NCBI GenBank assembly: GCA_002794735.1
Contig: NBAZ01000002.1
Coordinates: 2,418,001-2,482,000, forward strand
Source: Pyrrhoderma lamaoense
Taxonomy: Eukaryota > Basidiomycota > Agaricomycetes > Hymenochaetales > Hymenochaetaceae
Direction: 5' to 3'
DNA length: 64,000 nt
The first letter of the stretch is position 1. Every line of letters begins with the position of its first letter. The position numbers and the translations under genes are program-made. Below, piece after piece: positions 34,496 through 48,200 of the stretch. The notes beneath the pieces were generated by a model, which saw only the letters and a program-made list of their open reading frames with translations, searched no databases and had not been told where the DNA came from.

Positions 34496-36629
34496 ATGTA
34501 CAACGAAAAAGACTACGCTTCAGGCAGCGACAAGGCTTCTCTCGAGAAGGGCCTTTCTGGTGATGCCCACGCCCATGCCGCTGGTGAGTATTAACCTCTT
34601 CTAATAGATACATCGTGATTTCAGAAATTCTTATTGACTTCTTTTACGGGCCGTGCTGCAGTCGTCGATGATGAACGTTATCACTTCGATGCCGCTGACC
34701 TCGATCGCGTTCAGCGTCGTCTTAAGCAACGCCATGTACAGATGTATGTGTCCTGAAAAACTTTTCTTGTGTCTGATCAACTTGCTGACGTACTTTTCTT
34801 TTCCTCAGGATTGCTGTGAGTATTTGCTACTGCTAGGGAGCACCAATCAGGCCCCTTTTGAGAGGGGATCAAGAAAATTTAACTTACGTTGCTTTTTAAA
34901 ATTTTTGTGATTATAGATTGCTGGTACGCTTGGTACTGGTCTTTTCTTGGGTTCAGGAAAGGCGCTTCATGGAGCAGGTCCGCTTGGATCTCTCCTTGCC
35001 TATCTTCTCGTTGGTTCGGTGGCTTACTCGTGAGTATCACCTCCTTTCTTCCTTCTTGATCGCATTGATCGAGCTTATCCCAAAATAGATCGTTGTGCTC
35101 CATCGGTGAAATGACTGCTCATGCTCCGGTGTCTGGTACGTTCCCACACTTTGCAGCACGATGGGTAGACCCAGCGCTTGGGTTTGCGGTGAGTATTTAA
35201 TCAATACTGAATTTGAAAGGCACGTACTAAATTTGAATTTCATATAGGTCGGGTGGAATTACTTTTATGTGAGCCAAGAAAATGTGTTTATAGTTGTTTG
35301 GTGGTACTCACACTTGCCTTAGTCAAATGCTATAACTGTTCCCGTAGAGGTTACAGCGGCCCAAATTCTGCTTACTTTCTGGGATACGTCGGAATCTCAC
35401 AAACCTATCTACACTGCTGTTATTTGTATCTGTGTCTGTCTCATCAACATTTTCGGTGTACGGTGGTTTGGAGAATCCGAATTCGCCTTCTCTATAATTA
35501 AGAGTAAGCTATAGCATTTTCTCTTGTAAAAGTATGTGTCTGACAAACCATCATAGTTCTCTTGATCACCGGTCTTATTATCACTGGTCTCGTTGTTGAC
35601 TTGGGTGGAGGTCCTGACCATGAACGTATCGGTTTCCGTTACTGGAAAAACCCTGGTGCAATGGCACAGTCCGACCTTGTTTCTGTAAACGAAGTTGGTC
35701 TAGGACGCTTCCTTGGTCTTCTGTCTGTACTCGTGCAGGCAGCATTCTCATTCCAGGGTATGGAATTAGTCGCTATTGCCGCTTCCGAGACAGAGAGTCC
35801 CCGTAGAAACATTTCCAAGGCTGTACGCCGTGTCTTCTACCGTATTCTCGTGTTCTACATTTTGGGTCTCTTCATCACGGGTCTACTAGTTCCATACAAT
35901 GACGAGGCACTTCTGTCGGATACTGGAAACGCAGCAGAATCGCCATACGTTATCGCATTTACCCGAGCAGGTATTAAAGTACTCCCATCTATCATTAATG
36001 CCGCCATCTTTACCAGTGCCTTCTCCGCTGGTAATTCATTCTTGTTCTGTTCTTCCCGTATCTTGTACGGTCTTTCCATCCGTGGTCAGGCACCGAAGAT
36101 CTTCTCCTACTGCACGAAGCAAGGTTTACCGATTGTCGCCGTTTTGACTGTCGGTTGCTTTGCTTTCCTCTCATTCATGAACTTGGGAAGCAGTTCAGTC
36201 CAGGTATTCAACTGGTTCGTGAACTTGACTACCGTCGCAGGTTTCTTCACCTGGCTTTGTATCAACCTTACCTTTATCTTCTTCTATCGCGGAAAGGTCG
36301 CTCAAGGCTTTGACCGGACGAAGAGTGCATACTACAGTGTCCTTCAGCCATACCTTGCCTACTGGGGGGTCTTCTGGTGCACGCTTTTCATTCTCATCAA
36401 CGGATTTGACGTCTTCTTCCACTTTAACGCGTCCGACTTCCTTGTAGCCTACCTTAACATCCCGATCTTCTTTATCCTTTACTTCGGATACAAGATAGTC
36501 AAGAAGACAAAGATTTGGAAACCTATGGAGATGGACTTCGTTACAGGAATTCCAACGATGGAAGAAACAGAACTTCCCGAAGAACCTCCAGTAACAATTC
36601 CTCAAAAGATTGCCGCCGTCATTTTCTAG
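34496..36629 (+). CDS. Amino acid permease (YAT/APC family)
   Basis: Plasma-membrane proton symporter of the fungal general amino acid permease group, 12 TM helices. Start MYNEKDYASGSDKASLEKG; a hydrophilic N-terminus then LDRVQRRLKQRHVQM leads into TM1 (IAIAGTLGTGLFLGSGKAL, the substrate-backbone GTG loop). Next come GPLGSLLAYLLVGSVAYSSL, GEMTAHAPVSGTFPHFAARW and LGFAVGWNYFY, then SNAITVPVEVTAAQILLTFW after splicing, FGESEFAFSIIKILLITGLI and PGAMAQ. The long last exon runs from 35562: FSFQGMELVAIAASETESPR, SAFSAGNSFLFCSSRILYGL, APKIFSYCTKQGLPIVAV and WKPMEMDFVTGIP, to KIAAVIF. The short cytosolic tail is typical. About seven introns crowd the first third. Specificity is not predictable. Its sequence pattern is that of agaricomycete permeases, a main taxonomic clue. 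Confidence 0.93.
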
Positions 36630-39623
36630 ACACGTCTTTCTCTCTTGTTCTCTTTACCCATTTGCGATTTCATATCCAATATACACCTATCTCTCCTCTC
36701 CACCCCTCTTTTTCTTTGAATCCCATCTGTATTCATCCAACAATGCCAAATAAATCTGTGTACTGCAAGCGCAGGACGTTCAAGTAGGCCAATACCTGTT
36801 CTTTCTGACTCATCAAACCACGACTTCGTCGCAAGTTGACATTTTATATTTACCCCTTGGATCACTAGTGATCTCCTCCCTTATTCTCCTCTCCTCTACT
36901 TTCCTCCTTTATTTCATTTTTCGTTTTCGGACGTGTTGATTACGTGTTGGGTTACGCCAGTTGTGGCGTTCTCGGGCTGAACGACGTGTCGTGGAAAAGG
37001 CCGCATACACAGTTTGTAACTGAAGTTGACAATTTGGATTTCCCTCCTCTCTCCCCTTTCCGATCCGTTTGTAATGCATCTCCTTTTTTTATATATCTAT
37101 GTCATGAATTTTGTGCATTCTTATGATGTTTTTTTCCCTTCTTTCTGTTTTCTTTTTAAATTACGCCCGTCCCCCAGAAATATAATCTGTTGTAATGGCG
37201 TTTTTGAAAACCAGACGAAGGCATATGTGCGAGATTTGAGACTGAGAATTGAGTATCCTGTTAATATTTCGTATGTAGAGAAAGAAAAGAAAACTGACTT
37301 GTCGTTAAACATCTTGGCTTGGGTGAGCTCAGGAAACCACATTATGCATTAATCATTAATCAACAAAAGAAACATATCGTTCAGCTTGTATTCGAAAATA
37401 CATACCTTGGCTGCTGATTACGCGTCTTATAGGTACTTTTTTGATTATTGATTAACGCTGATTATCATTATCCTTGTTTACATGGGCGGGGAAAACCGCC
37501 GGTGGCTTCATCAGCAAAACACGAGTCTTGAGTGGTTTAATGGTTATTATTAGTTAAGCACGAGTCACATACCAAACAGCTTCCTCCTCCCCGCCTCCAC
37601 CAAGCTTGTCGAACGAAAAGAAGGGGGTTGACTAAAATGTTTGTCCTTATTTATCATCAATCATCGGTTTTATGACTCAGATCTTCTTTTTGATCCCTCA
37701 TTTAAACGTTAAAGGAAAGAATCTCGTCACTGCACGTGACTATGGGCACATACGGATTCTGACTCGAAAGTATGGAAAAAAGTGGGGAAACTTACGAATT
37801 ATACGCTCAGAATAAGTTTATGGTATCTGGGAGTATGAATAAATCTTTGCTGAATAGGAAATGTGGGTCGAAATGAAGCTCTAATGGTTGATACGGACGG
37901 GTTTTCTGGGCAGTGGTGTCGGCCTTCGGTGAACGAGGTCAGCATTGAAGGAGATGCATGTTAGTCGAGACATGCCAATCCGTTAAGATGGGCTGCCTTG
38001 ATGGAGAGCACCATAAGTAAGCACATGATATACATGTCGTAGAAGTATCTGTACTTACAGTCTCAATAATGTCGGAACACCTCTTGTTGTTAGGAGGGGG
38101 GGAAGACATTCAGACAATTCCATGATACCCTTTGACTGTCTGTTTTGGAGTCAAATTGGTTGATGTGATGAGTGCGGCGGCAATTGCTGTCTGATCCTAT
38201 AACTATGAAAGAGGACTAACTACTCACATCGAGAGCGTGTACCAAACCTTCAACGGTATGTTTGATGCTGTTACACCGCAAAGGTCATTCTACTGGGAGT
38301 TTGGGAGCTATAAAGGATCGATTAGTAACCTACTTATCCTCATAAGAGGATTTATAAGTTAGCTTTGATGGCAAACAGGTCATGATGGGCTTGAGCGTCT
38401 CCTTGAAATAGAGGGTGGCATACAAAATGAGGGTTTCGTCAAAACAACTTTTCCGCCCTTCAGGCAGTTACTTAAATACCTCGGCCGACTCCCCCATTAA
38501 TCCTTCGAATAGTGACTAACACTTTACTTCTTTTGTTGTAGATCCACAAGGGTAATGAAAGGTCTAGGTTTCTTGCCCTGATCAAGTACCATATGGATTT
38601 GGAGGATATCGGCTCATCCTAGTATTATTATCATTATTACGTGCAAATCTTAAGGCAGGAAGTGTTAGTTTTTTGATTCATTCTTCTGGAGATTATCTAC
38701 ACTAATAGACTGAAGGGAGTCGGGGTGGAAGAAGATCGTTGTTCATAAACTTATGTTATGTGCCGTCTTTTTCTTAGGTTTGGTATTAGGAATAAAATAG
38801 GAAAAAATAAAATAATATTGACGATTGTAACCCATAAGGAAGCCACGTGCGAGAGACATCCTAATTGGGCAGGTCAACAGACGAATAGAGTATTGGGCGG
38901 CTTGAATATTACATCCATTGTTGAGTTGATAAAGTATATTATGATTCTGGATTGCCTCTTATGGATATCGGTTGTAAGAGATACTACCGGATCTATGTCT
39001 AGACTTTCTAAATATCGGATTATATAAAGCAGCGTCTTGCCCGTGGCTAAAGCTGCATGTAGTTATATACTGATTATATAATAGAAGTTGATGACTCATC
39101 TAGTACGTTTAGTGGCTTCTTTACAGCTAAGTTTCATTTTGGGGCTCTATGCATTGGCGATGCATATTGTATTGGCTATAAGAAGACAATGCACTTGACA
39201 TTCATGCTATTATTAGGTGCATGTTTGTATTATACAGGCATGCCACCTTCATGGGAAGTTTGTTCGCATTCTACTTATGCATACATTGTAGAACAAAGTG
39301 TTAAGAAGGTAGTGTATAGTGGTTACAGTTTCTTCTTTCGCGTCGTGCTCTCAAAATCATTCGAGACCGCACTAGCGTATTAGTGACTTTTGAGCCGTGT
39401 ATATACCTAGTGCGAACAATTCGAACACAATACAAAGCGAGTGCATCCAGATCAGATCAGTACTTGTAGGTACTGAGGTTATGTGGAGAACAGGTGAAAG
39501 GAACCTGAATCAAACGGATTCTCTATGGATTTTAGAATACATTATGGATACATTATTGTCTTCGTAAAAAAATGATGGTGATACCCAAAGACTGTGGCCC
39601 ACCAGAACAAAAGCCGAGTCGTA
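36630..39623. other. Gene-poor intergenic region of 3 kb
   Basis: Between the permease (+) and the tRNA methyltransferase (-), tail to tail. ORFs up to about 108 codons (37026-37352; 38758-39027) have no recognisable features and are AT-rich. I see no transposon or RNA gene. Confidence 0.5.
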
Positions 39624-41565
39624 CTAGCTTTCTGGAGGTTCCTTATTATCCGTAGACGGCTTAAGCTTGCGAAATTTGCCCTGAACCCAAACTCGATACA
39701 TTTTGATCTGACGCTTTCGATTCACAAGTAAGCGTCTGTCTACTCCAAGCTGTAAGCGTGTAAAAAGTGGATGATCCGGACATCCAGGTGGAAGTCGATA
39801 GGAAGCTTTGTGTGCAGCCGAAGATAGGGGGGATAATGATGGATTTTGTTTTGATGGCTCTATCTCAGTGGATTGTTCGTGACCTTCGGGGTTCTTGGGA
39901 ACATCAATAGTGGGTAGCCTGTTTCCGACTAGGCCTGTAGATCGCTGTGTTAGATTTTGTAGATCTGGATTGTCTTGATCGGATGTACTAGAGGAGGGAG
40001 AAAGCTGGGAAGTTGATGGTGGGAGTCCGGAGTCATTACTGATATATGTCAATTGCGACGGGTGAGACTTCTGATCTTGTGTGAGTTCTGGAGTGTGGAA
40101 GGAGGTTACTTCCTTTTCATCTTGTACATCATCATCCTCATATGTGACTTTCGGTGTCGGGAGTATTTTGTCACTCGCTTGAGCGGGAGACCCGGTGAAT
40201 AACATCGCTAGATCGTCTAAAAATACGATAAGTAGTGAGTTCATCAAAGAGCAGCAAAGTAGTGGGTAATTTACCTAAGTCAAAGAAGTATACACGAGTT
40301 TTGTCACCACGTATATAAAAATTTTCATCAAGGAGGCGTCCTTCTTTAAACCGAAGTTGAGTAAGATCATGGCGGCCGTAGTCTCGGAGGACAACAAGTC
40401 CTCCAGGCTTTAACATCTGATGAAGTCTGTAAGCTCAAGCTTTCTTTTTCTAGTTAAATGCTCAGGACCTTGTAGATATTTGCTATTGCTTGAGCCCATT
40501 CATGAGGGTGCAATGCACTGAGAACAAATATCAGTACAACTATATCCACAGACGCAGGCTGAACTTCATTTGGGAGTGCGCTAGAAGACAGGTCCCAGAC
40601 AGAGGCACTGATGGAACCGATTGGCGGTGCTTGATATAGCTCATTGTGCTGATTTACACTGATTAACCCTTAGACTAGCAAATGATTCTGCGTGCAGAAC
40701 TCACTTGGACTAGTTTCACGGCATGATTTGAGTAGTCAAAAGCGAGGAGCTTAAGATCAGGATTTTGATTTGCTGCAAGTAAAGGAAATACAGAATTTCC
40801 AGCTCCTTAAATAAGAAATGATATTGTCAGAAAAGGAAGTACGGATCAATACCTTGAGTGAACTAAAAAAGAATGTATTCGTACCGCATCCGAGCTCCGC
40901 TACAGTGACATGACCAGCCTGTATGCGTAAAATAATGAGTGAGCTTGTCGGTCTAGTCTTTCTCCCGCGCTCTTATAGAACAAGCGGTTAAGGAACACGT
41001 GAAATAGATACACACATCAGGTCGGGTGGCGGCAACGAGTTCGGGGAACTCAGTGTGTAACCTATACATTGATTATTGTCTGTAAGAAACTATGAATTAG
41101 AATCGGATTGGCCCGAACCATTTTCGATTACGGAAGAAATTATCAGCATTCATTTTATAAAAGTTATCCCTAAAGTTGAGAGAAGTAGTAATTTAAGTGA
41201 CTAAAGCATCTTGGTGTCTTGGGAACTCATGTCTACCAACCAATGTCTTGCCGGTTTATCATTGTACTTGTGTTTATCTTCTTCTGGGACGGGTTTTGCT
41301 TGTTGCCGCGATAGAGATACAGCAATACGTTCTTCTTGATCGCTTGGTGGAGGTACATGATCCCACGCATTTTTGCTCCAAACGTCGGTGTCTTTAGTTA
41401 AGAATCTAGTTTTCTGTCGTCAGGCAATGGGGACGATTTGGAGAAAGTAGTCTATATGCACCTCGACCCGAAAGGAGGTTTATCGGCAAGTAAATCATGC
41501 ACAGAGGAAGTTGTTTTTTTGTCCTCTTGGATCGAGGGTTCTTTGAGTATAGCACCTGTGGACAT
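39624..41565 (-). CDS. tRNA N3-methylcytidine methyltransferase (METTL2/Trm140 type)
   Basis: SAM-dependent enzyme making m3C32 in the anticodon loop of Thr/Ser tRNAs. Start [20 protein letters not shown] at 41565, exon end PPFGSR joined to [20 protein letters not shown]. The FGSR-L----VW--NAWD-V block is the family N-terminal hallmark. Then [20 protein letters not shown] and [30 protein letters not shown] (SAM motif I), [57 protein letters not shown] and [20 protein letters not shown]. The end, [20 protein letters not shown] then [10 protein letters not shown], is the canonical C-terminus. Between LAMLFTGS and LQLGVDRR lies an insertion of roughly 140 residues, Ser/Pro-rich. Six to seven short introns. 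Divergent from the Rho GEF gene. Confidence 0.93.
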
Positions 41566-42221
41566 ATTTCGTATAGAAATCGTTTGGAGCTAGCTCTCTT
41601 CTTGTATGGAAAGAAACAGAAAATTAACTGTTGACCGGTGATATCATGAATAGAACATTAAGTCAAGAATGTTGAGAGTAGATTACTGATTTTATGAGCT
41701 CGTTTGGCTCGTATCTATGCTTGTGAAGAGATCTGGAGAGATGATCTTGCCGGCGAGAGATGAACCGCGAGTGCTAGTTGGTAAGCCAACCAGAAACTCA
41801 GGCTTGTAGGTGATGGTCACAACTACGGTATTTTGCCCGTGATAGATAACTACTATCGGATGATGGTGGGGGGTGAAAGATCATGTTCTGTGCCTCTTGA
41901 TTCTATTTTATGATACCTTGTTTTTTCAATTTTATTAAAATAATAGAAAATAGTAATATTTTTTCCAATGGAGTAATTAAGTGATATTACTGTTAGTAGA
42001 CTGTCAGATGACGGGACTGCCCGGGGCGTCTCGCGCGTTTAGGCCACACCAAGTGCACATCCCAGTGACTATCCATCTTCTTTGTAGGTGTTGCACAACA
42101 TCTTGCCTACGCTCTATCATCGTTGGTCGGCCGTGCTACATCATATCAGACGCTTTGTTCCCATCATTACTTGTCATCAGACACTGTTACCCGAGTCGGC
42201 GCCTGGTGCGCGGGCATCAGC
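41566..42221. promoter_or_regulatory. Divergent promoter region, METTL2-like / Rho GEF
   Basis: 656 bp between head-to-head starts. An A/T run near 41900-41960 (TTTTTTCAATTTTATTAAAATAA-like) could be a nucleosome-poor element. No TATA consensus near either ATG. Short upstream ATG frames precede the GEF start (41981, 42123). Confidence 0.35.
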
Positions 42222-45200
42222 ATGGCTTCATTCAACTCCATGAACAACCAACAAAAGCCTCCTACAGAGGATGAACTTCGTCGATTATATGACCAAGTAA
42301 TGCAAGGCTTCCGAGATTCTCCTTCTCCACTCGACGACGTACGAATTTCGACAGGTACAGACGACCTGACTGCATTAATTGAACAGTACAGAGAAGACAC
42401 TGGGTCGGCAGAGCCACCTAGTTATGATTCAGATCGTAGAATGGGTATGACGGCCTCCCCCCCAGTCACAGAGAAGGGTATGTACTGGGTTCCTGCTCCT
42501 ACATTCAATGCTCATAAATCTTTTTAAATTTTGAATTAATGAATAATCCTTTAGGTACTACATTTACAGAACCTAAATCACCTCCATCAGGTCGTGGTAC
42601 ACGCCCGCTACCGCGTCCACCAGGTGCTAACGGCTCATCGAGCTCCTCTGGACACAGTCCAATGGGTATGCCAGAACCTCAGCCTTACAATCATGCTTCT
42701 AGTCCGCAGCAGTCGGATTATACAAACCGGTCATCGACTTCATCCAACGGAGCGACCCGTCGTCTCCCTTCGGCACCCGACGTAAGTTCCCCATCGTACT
42801 CCGGTGAGGTGACTGTGCAGACGGTAAATCCTGGTGTGCTAGAGGGAGGGAGGGCTAATGGTCTTCCTTCTAATCCACGATTGCCTCGACCCACTGCTTC
42901 GTCAAACATGTCTTTTGATTCTACAAATTCTTCGTATGGCGCTGGAAAGCACCCTTACGCAGTAGCTACGCCGATTGCTGAATCATCTCCGCAATTACCT
43001 CCCCCTAATTGGCCTAATGCTGATAATAGAAGCCCTACGAGCAATGGAACCTCTTCAGGTCAAATCTAGCTCGCTCGGATTCTGGGAGACCCAAGGGCGC
43101 ACTTGCGCCAGCAGTCCCTGGACAGTCAAACTCCTATACACGTCGTGATTTTGTATCGTCACCCACATCGATATCATCCTCAGACAGTTCTCCTGCACTC
43201 AGCGCGTTACCCCATGTCCAGCCTCCTGATCCGTCCAAATTGTATCAACCAATGAGTACAGTATTCTCTGATTCCTCCCTCTCAGGGCCCTCTAGCTCTG
43301 GTTTACTTGATGTGTCATGTTCGTTGTTTTCAAGTACGAGATTTATTCGATTACTAACTAGTGATTGATGAATATAGCAAGGTTAGGTCGTTCGACATCA
43401 ACTAGCTCGAATACATCCTCGCTTCAATCTGGGAATGCTTTGCCCTCGGCTTCAACTCCTGCCACAACACCTATGTACGGAAGCCCGTCTGCTGTAGCAG
43501 GGCCGTCAACATCTTATGGTGCTGGGATGAACCGGGGCGAATCCCTTTCTTCCTTCATGACCGGAGGCTCGGGAACTTCCCGCTACGAAGACATATCGTT
43601 CGATGCTAATCGCATAGATCGGGTTGCACAGCGTAATCAGCAGCAAAGACATGTCATGGATGATATCAAGCGCCATCTCGCCTTGCATGAAGGCTACGAA
43701 AGTGAAGAGGATTTTGACGAGGTAGAGGAAGAGGATAGATTTGTAAATCTGGCTTTGTTGTCCCATCTTGCTGTGCGTTTACGCGACAAAGTTCCTCGAG
43801 GAACTCATGTAAAAGGCGGCATTCCATATTCGCACGCGTTCACGGGAAAAGATATAGTGGTGAGTAACCCTTAGATTAGATAAAAAAAAGCAGTTCAAAT
43901 TAACTTCCTCGATTTAGTCAACAATTCAGGCCCAAATCCAGCGAGAACTATTGAATATGCATATTTCTTCAAACGATCGACGTTTGGCCCTTCATCTAGC
44001 GCGCAGCCTACAAAGCCAACTCTTCTTTTACGAAGTGGAGTGGGGCGGGCGTGTTCTTCAGGATGGTGTAGAAGATGTCTATATGTTCCTCGATGACCAA
44101 GAAGGAGGAGCAGATATGCGAAACCAGGAGATGGAGGAATTACCAACAGGTGTATTTACTCCTTTAACTAAATGCTACTCTCCAAGCTGTATGGATGGTT
44201 CTCCTTATGTCTGTTCGTCATATACTTGTCCTAGGAGGGTAAGTTTTTAGACAAACTTCGTCTATTTTCATTACATCTAATGATTATAAAAGAGAGGTTT
44301 ATTAAGAGAAACGTCAACGATAGCTGAAGTTTCAAAAGAACCTGTAAGTTTGTGGTAAAACATATGCATCTAAATTTGTCTGATATTTTGACTGTAGAAA
44401 CGGAAAGATTGGGCAGAACTGATAGATAAGTCAATTCTAAAAACTCTACCTGAGGCTGAGAAAAACCGGCAAACGTTAGTGGTTTGCCTCAGTCTATGTT
44501 GTATTGCATTGCTAATAAATATATAGGATTATTCATAAAGTTATTGATAAGGAAGAGTTATATGTCCAAGACCTGGATCTAATTGAGAATGTAATTGCGT
44601 TACAATCTTTCTTTTTGGATAACTCTAAAAGGCATGATTTATAGCTCTTTATCAAGCCTTTGCGTACTGCAGACCCCCCTGTGATTCCTCCCAGTGAACT
44701 AGATAGCTTTATGGAAGATGTTTTCCATAATATTCTTGACATTCGAGATGTAAATCGGCGCCTTCTCGAGGTTATGGAAGTCAGACAGCGGGAACAATAT
44801 CCTTTGATTGAACGCATAGGTGATATATTTATAATTGCCGCAACAGATTTCAGAGATGTATATGCAGACTATGTGGGAAATCTTCCTGTGGCGGAGAAAC
44901 GTCTAAAGGACGAGACAGACGCAAATCCTGAGCTTCGGAGATTCTTGGAGGTCAGCGCTCAATATTTTCAATCTAAGAGAATATGCATAACTAAAGATTC
45001 CTAGCGGTGCCTAAGGGCGCCAGAGTCGCGTCGCTTGGATCTCAAGCACTTCCTCCAACGCCCATCCGAGCAACTTCAAAAATATCCTGTCGTCCTTGAG
45101 GCTATTTTGAACGAAACAGTGGAAGGCAACCCTGATGCAGAATTTCTTTCTACGGCAGTACAAGCTATTAAACAACTGCAATCTGTGGCCCAGCTTCGCA

Positions 45201-48200
45201 CATTCCAAGCAGCCATGGGGAAGGGGCCGACTGCTAGCATCGAGTATACTCAGCTAGTTTCTGCTGATGTACTGTCGACGATGTCAAAGTCGGAGATTAG
45301 TCGTCAAAAGTATGTCTTCCCTTGCTTATGTGTTATACTTTTTCTAATGTCTTCAAGTATCATATTTGAGCTCATCCAGGGTGAAATGACATATGTCAAG
45401 GACTTAGAATCCATAGGCACGGTACGAAAGCTTGTTTTTGTTCGACTGTCTAGGTATTTATCTATCTTGTAATTATAGATGTATGTGACTCCATTGAAAA
45501 ATGCAGACCCTCCCATAATTCCACATGAACGGCTCTCGTCTTTCCTTCATGATGTATTTCACAATTATCAGGAACTCTACCACATACACCGTCGCCTGCT
45601 CGATAGCTTCTTTGAAATTCAGCGTGATGAGCATCCGATCATACGAAGTATTACTGCCCCGTTATTGGATACTGCCCTCAATTGTCGGGATGCATATATG
45701 GCTTATATCCCAAACAACCCTATAGCTCATTATAGGATTGAAGAGGAAATGCAGAACAATCCATTATTTAAGGCGTTTGTAGAGGTGCGTACAAATTGAC
45801 GAACTCTAACATACACTTACATCATCAAAAATAGCAAACCATAAAACATCCAGACTCTCGAAGGTTAGATATGAAAAACTTCGTTCACCGACCAGTTGCT
45901 CGCTTGGCTCGTTACGATCTTCTGCTTTCTTCTATATTAAAGCATACTCCTCCTGGACATGAAGATCGTGAAAGCATTCCACAGCTTCAAGAGGTCTTGA
46001 AAGCTTTGCTCAAGGAGACAAACACGGGTGTCAAGTCTGCTAACGAACGTGTTGAAATCTGGCGCTACAATCAAAATCTTGTCTTCAAGCCCGGAGAAGC
46101 TATTGTAAGCATTATTTTCGCTACTACTACAAGAACTCATTTGTGACGTTTCTAAAGGATATGGATCTTTTGGACGAAAATCGATCCCTTATTTATACCG
46201 GGAAACTGTTACGCCAGCCAGATACAGGATTTGAATGGAGCGGTTGGACAGAGTTATTTGTCCTTTTATTTGACAATTATTGTGAGTAGACATATTGAAG
46301 TGCAGTTTGTCTTTGGGTACTGATAGGAGTATCAGTGGTCATGACAAAACCTAAAGAGAAAGACGGAGTAACGAAATACCATGTTAACAGACGTGTATGC
46401 TACTAGTTCTTATTGTTTCTATGTTATACGACCTAAAAATCTTTTATCATCAAGCCTATACCTTTGGACCTCCTCACATTGGTCAACTTTACCGACCCAC
46501 CACAGCAACGAAGTAAAGGTATTCTAGGCGGTTTGCGCGGAGGTGATAAGACTGGAATCCCAGATAGTCCGTTAGCAAATGGACAAGCAGCCATCGATGC
46601 GGCCACTGATTCTCGATCTGTGTACCCTTGCACTATCCATCACAACGGAAGACTTGGAGGACTTTGGACAGTATATGCAGAATCATCCCAAGCTCGTGCA
46701 GAGTGGAAGCAGAAGCTTGATGAAGCTATTGTGCTTCGAAAGGTTGTGACGGATGCAAATAAGGTCTTTGAGATCGAAACATTGAGTTCCGATACGTTCA
46801 TCGTACCTTCAATGCATGCTACCCAGCAAAACTCGTCATGGAATGATGAAAGCGTGTTCACAGGAAAGGTCACTTGTTCCGTACCATTTTGTATGTTATC
46901 AATTCTTCTGTCCTTATCTATGATTGATCCTTACTACTTTTTATCTCAGCAACCCCTGACGGGCGTGGTCTAGTCGCCATCGGTTGTGCAGAAGGTGTCT
47001 GGATTGGGCTTAGGCATGATCCGCGTTGTAAGTGTCCTGCTTTTTCTACGAAAAAGAGAACTGGATCTATATTATAAACCCTAGCCATGCGTCGTGTACT
47101 TCACTTAAAGATGGTAACCCAGTGTGCTATGTTAGAGGACTTTGGGATTTTCCTAGTCCTTGCTGATAAGGTAAGAAATACTAAAGTACTACTGATTACA
47201 GTTCGTAATAATTCTTGTTCTGTAGGCTCTTTTTGCTTATCACATTGAGGCCCTTGTCCCATCAAGCCCACCGAACGCAAATGCCTCAAGAACTCCACAA
47301 AAACTGAATGGGAACAAAGATGTACAATTTTTCACTGTAGGTACTCTTGGAGGACGTACACTTGTTATCTACATGAAGAAGAAAGGAGTAAGATTGTTCT
47401 GTATCTGGTAATCAAGATCACTAATTTTCCAATAGCTTGACAGTGTCTTCCGTGTGCTTGAACCCGTTATTGGGAAAATTAACGAAAAGGCTAAGACCTC
47501 AGGTGGACTTAGTCGATTTGGATTCGGTGGACAACGGTCAGAATGGTTCAGAGTCTTCCGGGACTTCTTCCTTCCTTCCGAATCTTTCGATCTTATCTTC
47601 CTGAAAGCCAAAATTGCTATCCTTTGTTCAAAAGGATTTGAGATTATGGATCTAACTGAGTACGTAACCTCGGACTAGTATTCTCATATAGATGCTTATG
47701 CTCGATTTCACAAAGCTTTAAGAGTGTTACCATTCCTCAACGGGATGATCCTCGTTTACAATCTCTAACGAAGCGTTGTGAGTCATGTAAACCCATGGGG
47801 ATGTTTAGATCTAGCGAAAATGAGTTCCTCCTTTGTTACGATGGTTTGTGCCCTCTTCCATATGTCATATGTAGTACCGCTTAAGTTTTTGTTATAGAAT
47901 TCGGTCTGTATGTCGATCGTCATGGAGACCCAAGTCGTACAGTCGGAACTATCGAATGGGAGGGCACAGCAGAACGTGTCGCTTGGCACCCTCCCTATGT
48001 ACTGCTCTTTGATAGCAGATTTATTGAAATCCGACACGTAGAGACCGGCCGCCTTGCTCAGATTATACCTGGAAATGACATACGTTGTATATGGGATGGG
48101 CGAGGGTCAAATGTCCCGCCTGTGGGGACACCTGGCCCTGATGGATGGGCTGACGGAGGACCTCAGGAAGCCCGTATACATGCTGTGATGCAAGCTACTG

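Noticed and set aside
36630..39623. Transposon or gene in the 3-kb gap after the permease
   Set aside because: ORFs are short and AT-rich, and no reverse transcriptase, transposase or terminal repeat could be recognised by eye.
45001..45035. Possible frame break inside the first DH domain
   Set aside because: Splicing at CCTAG gives FLERCLRAPESRRLDLKHF in frame; the domain is continuous.
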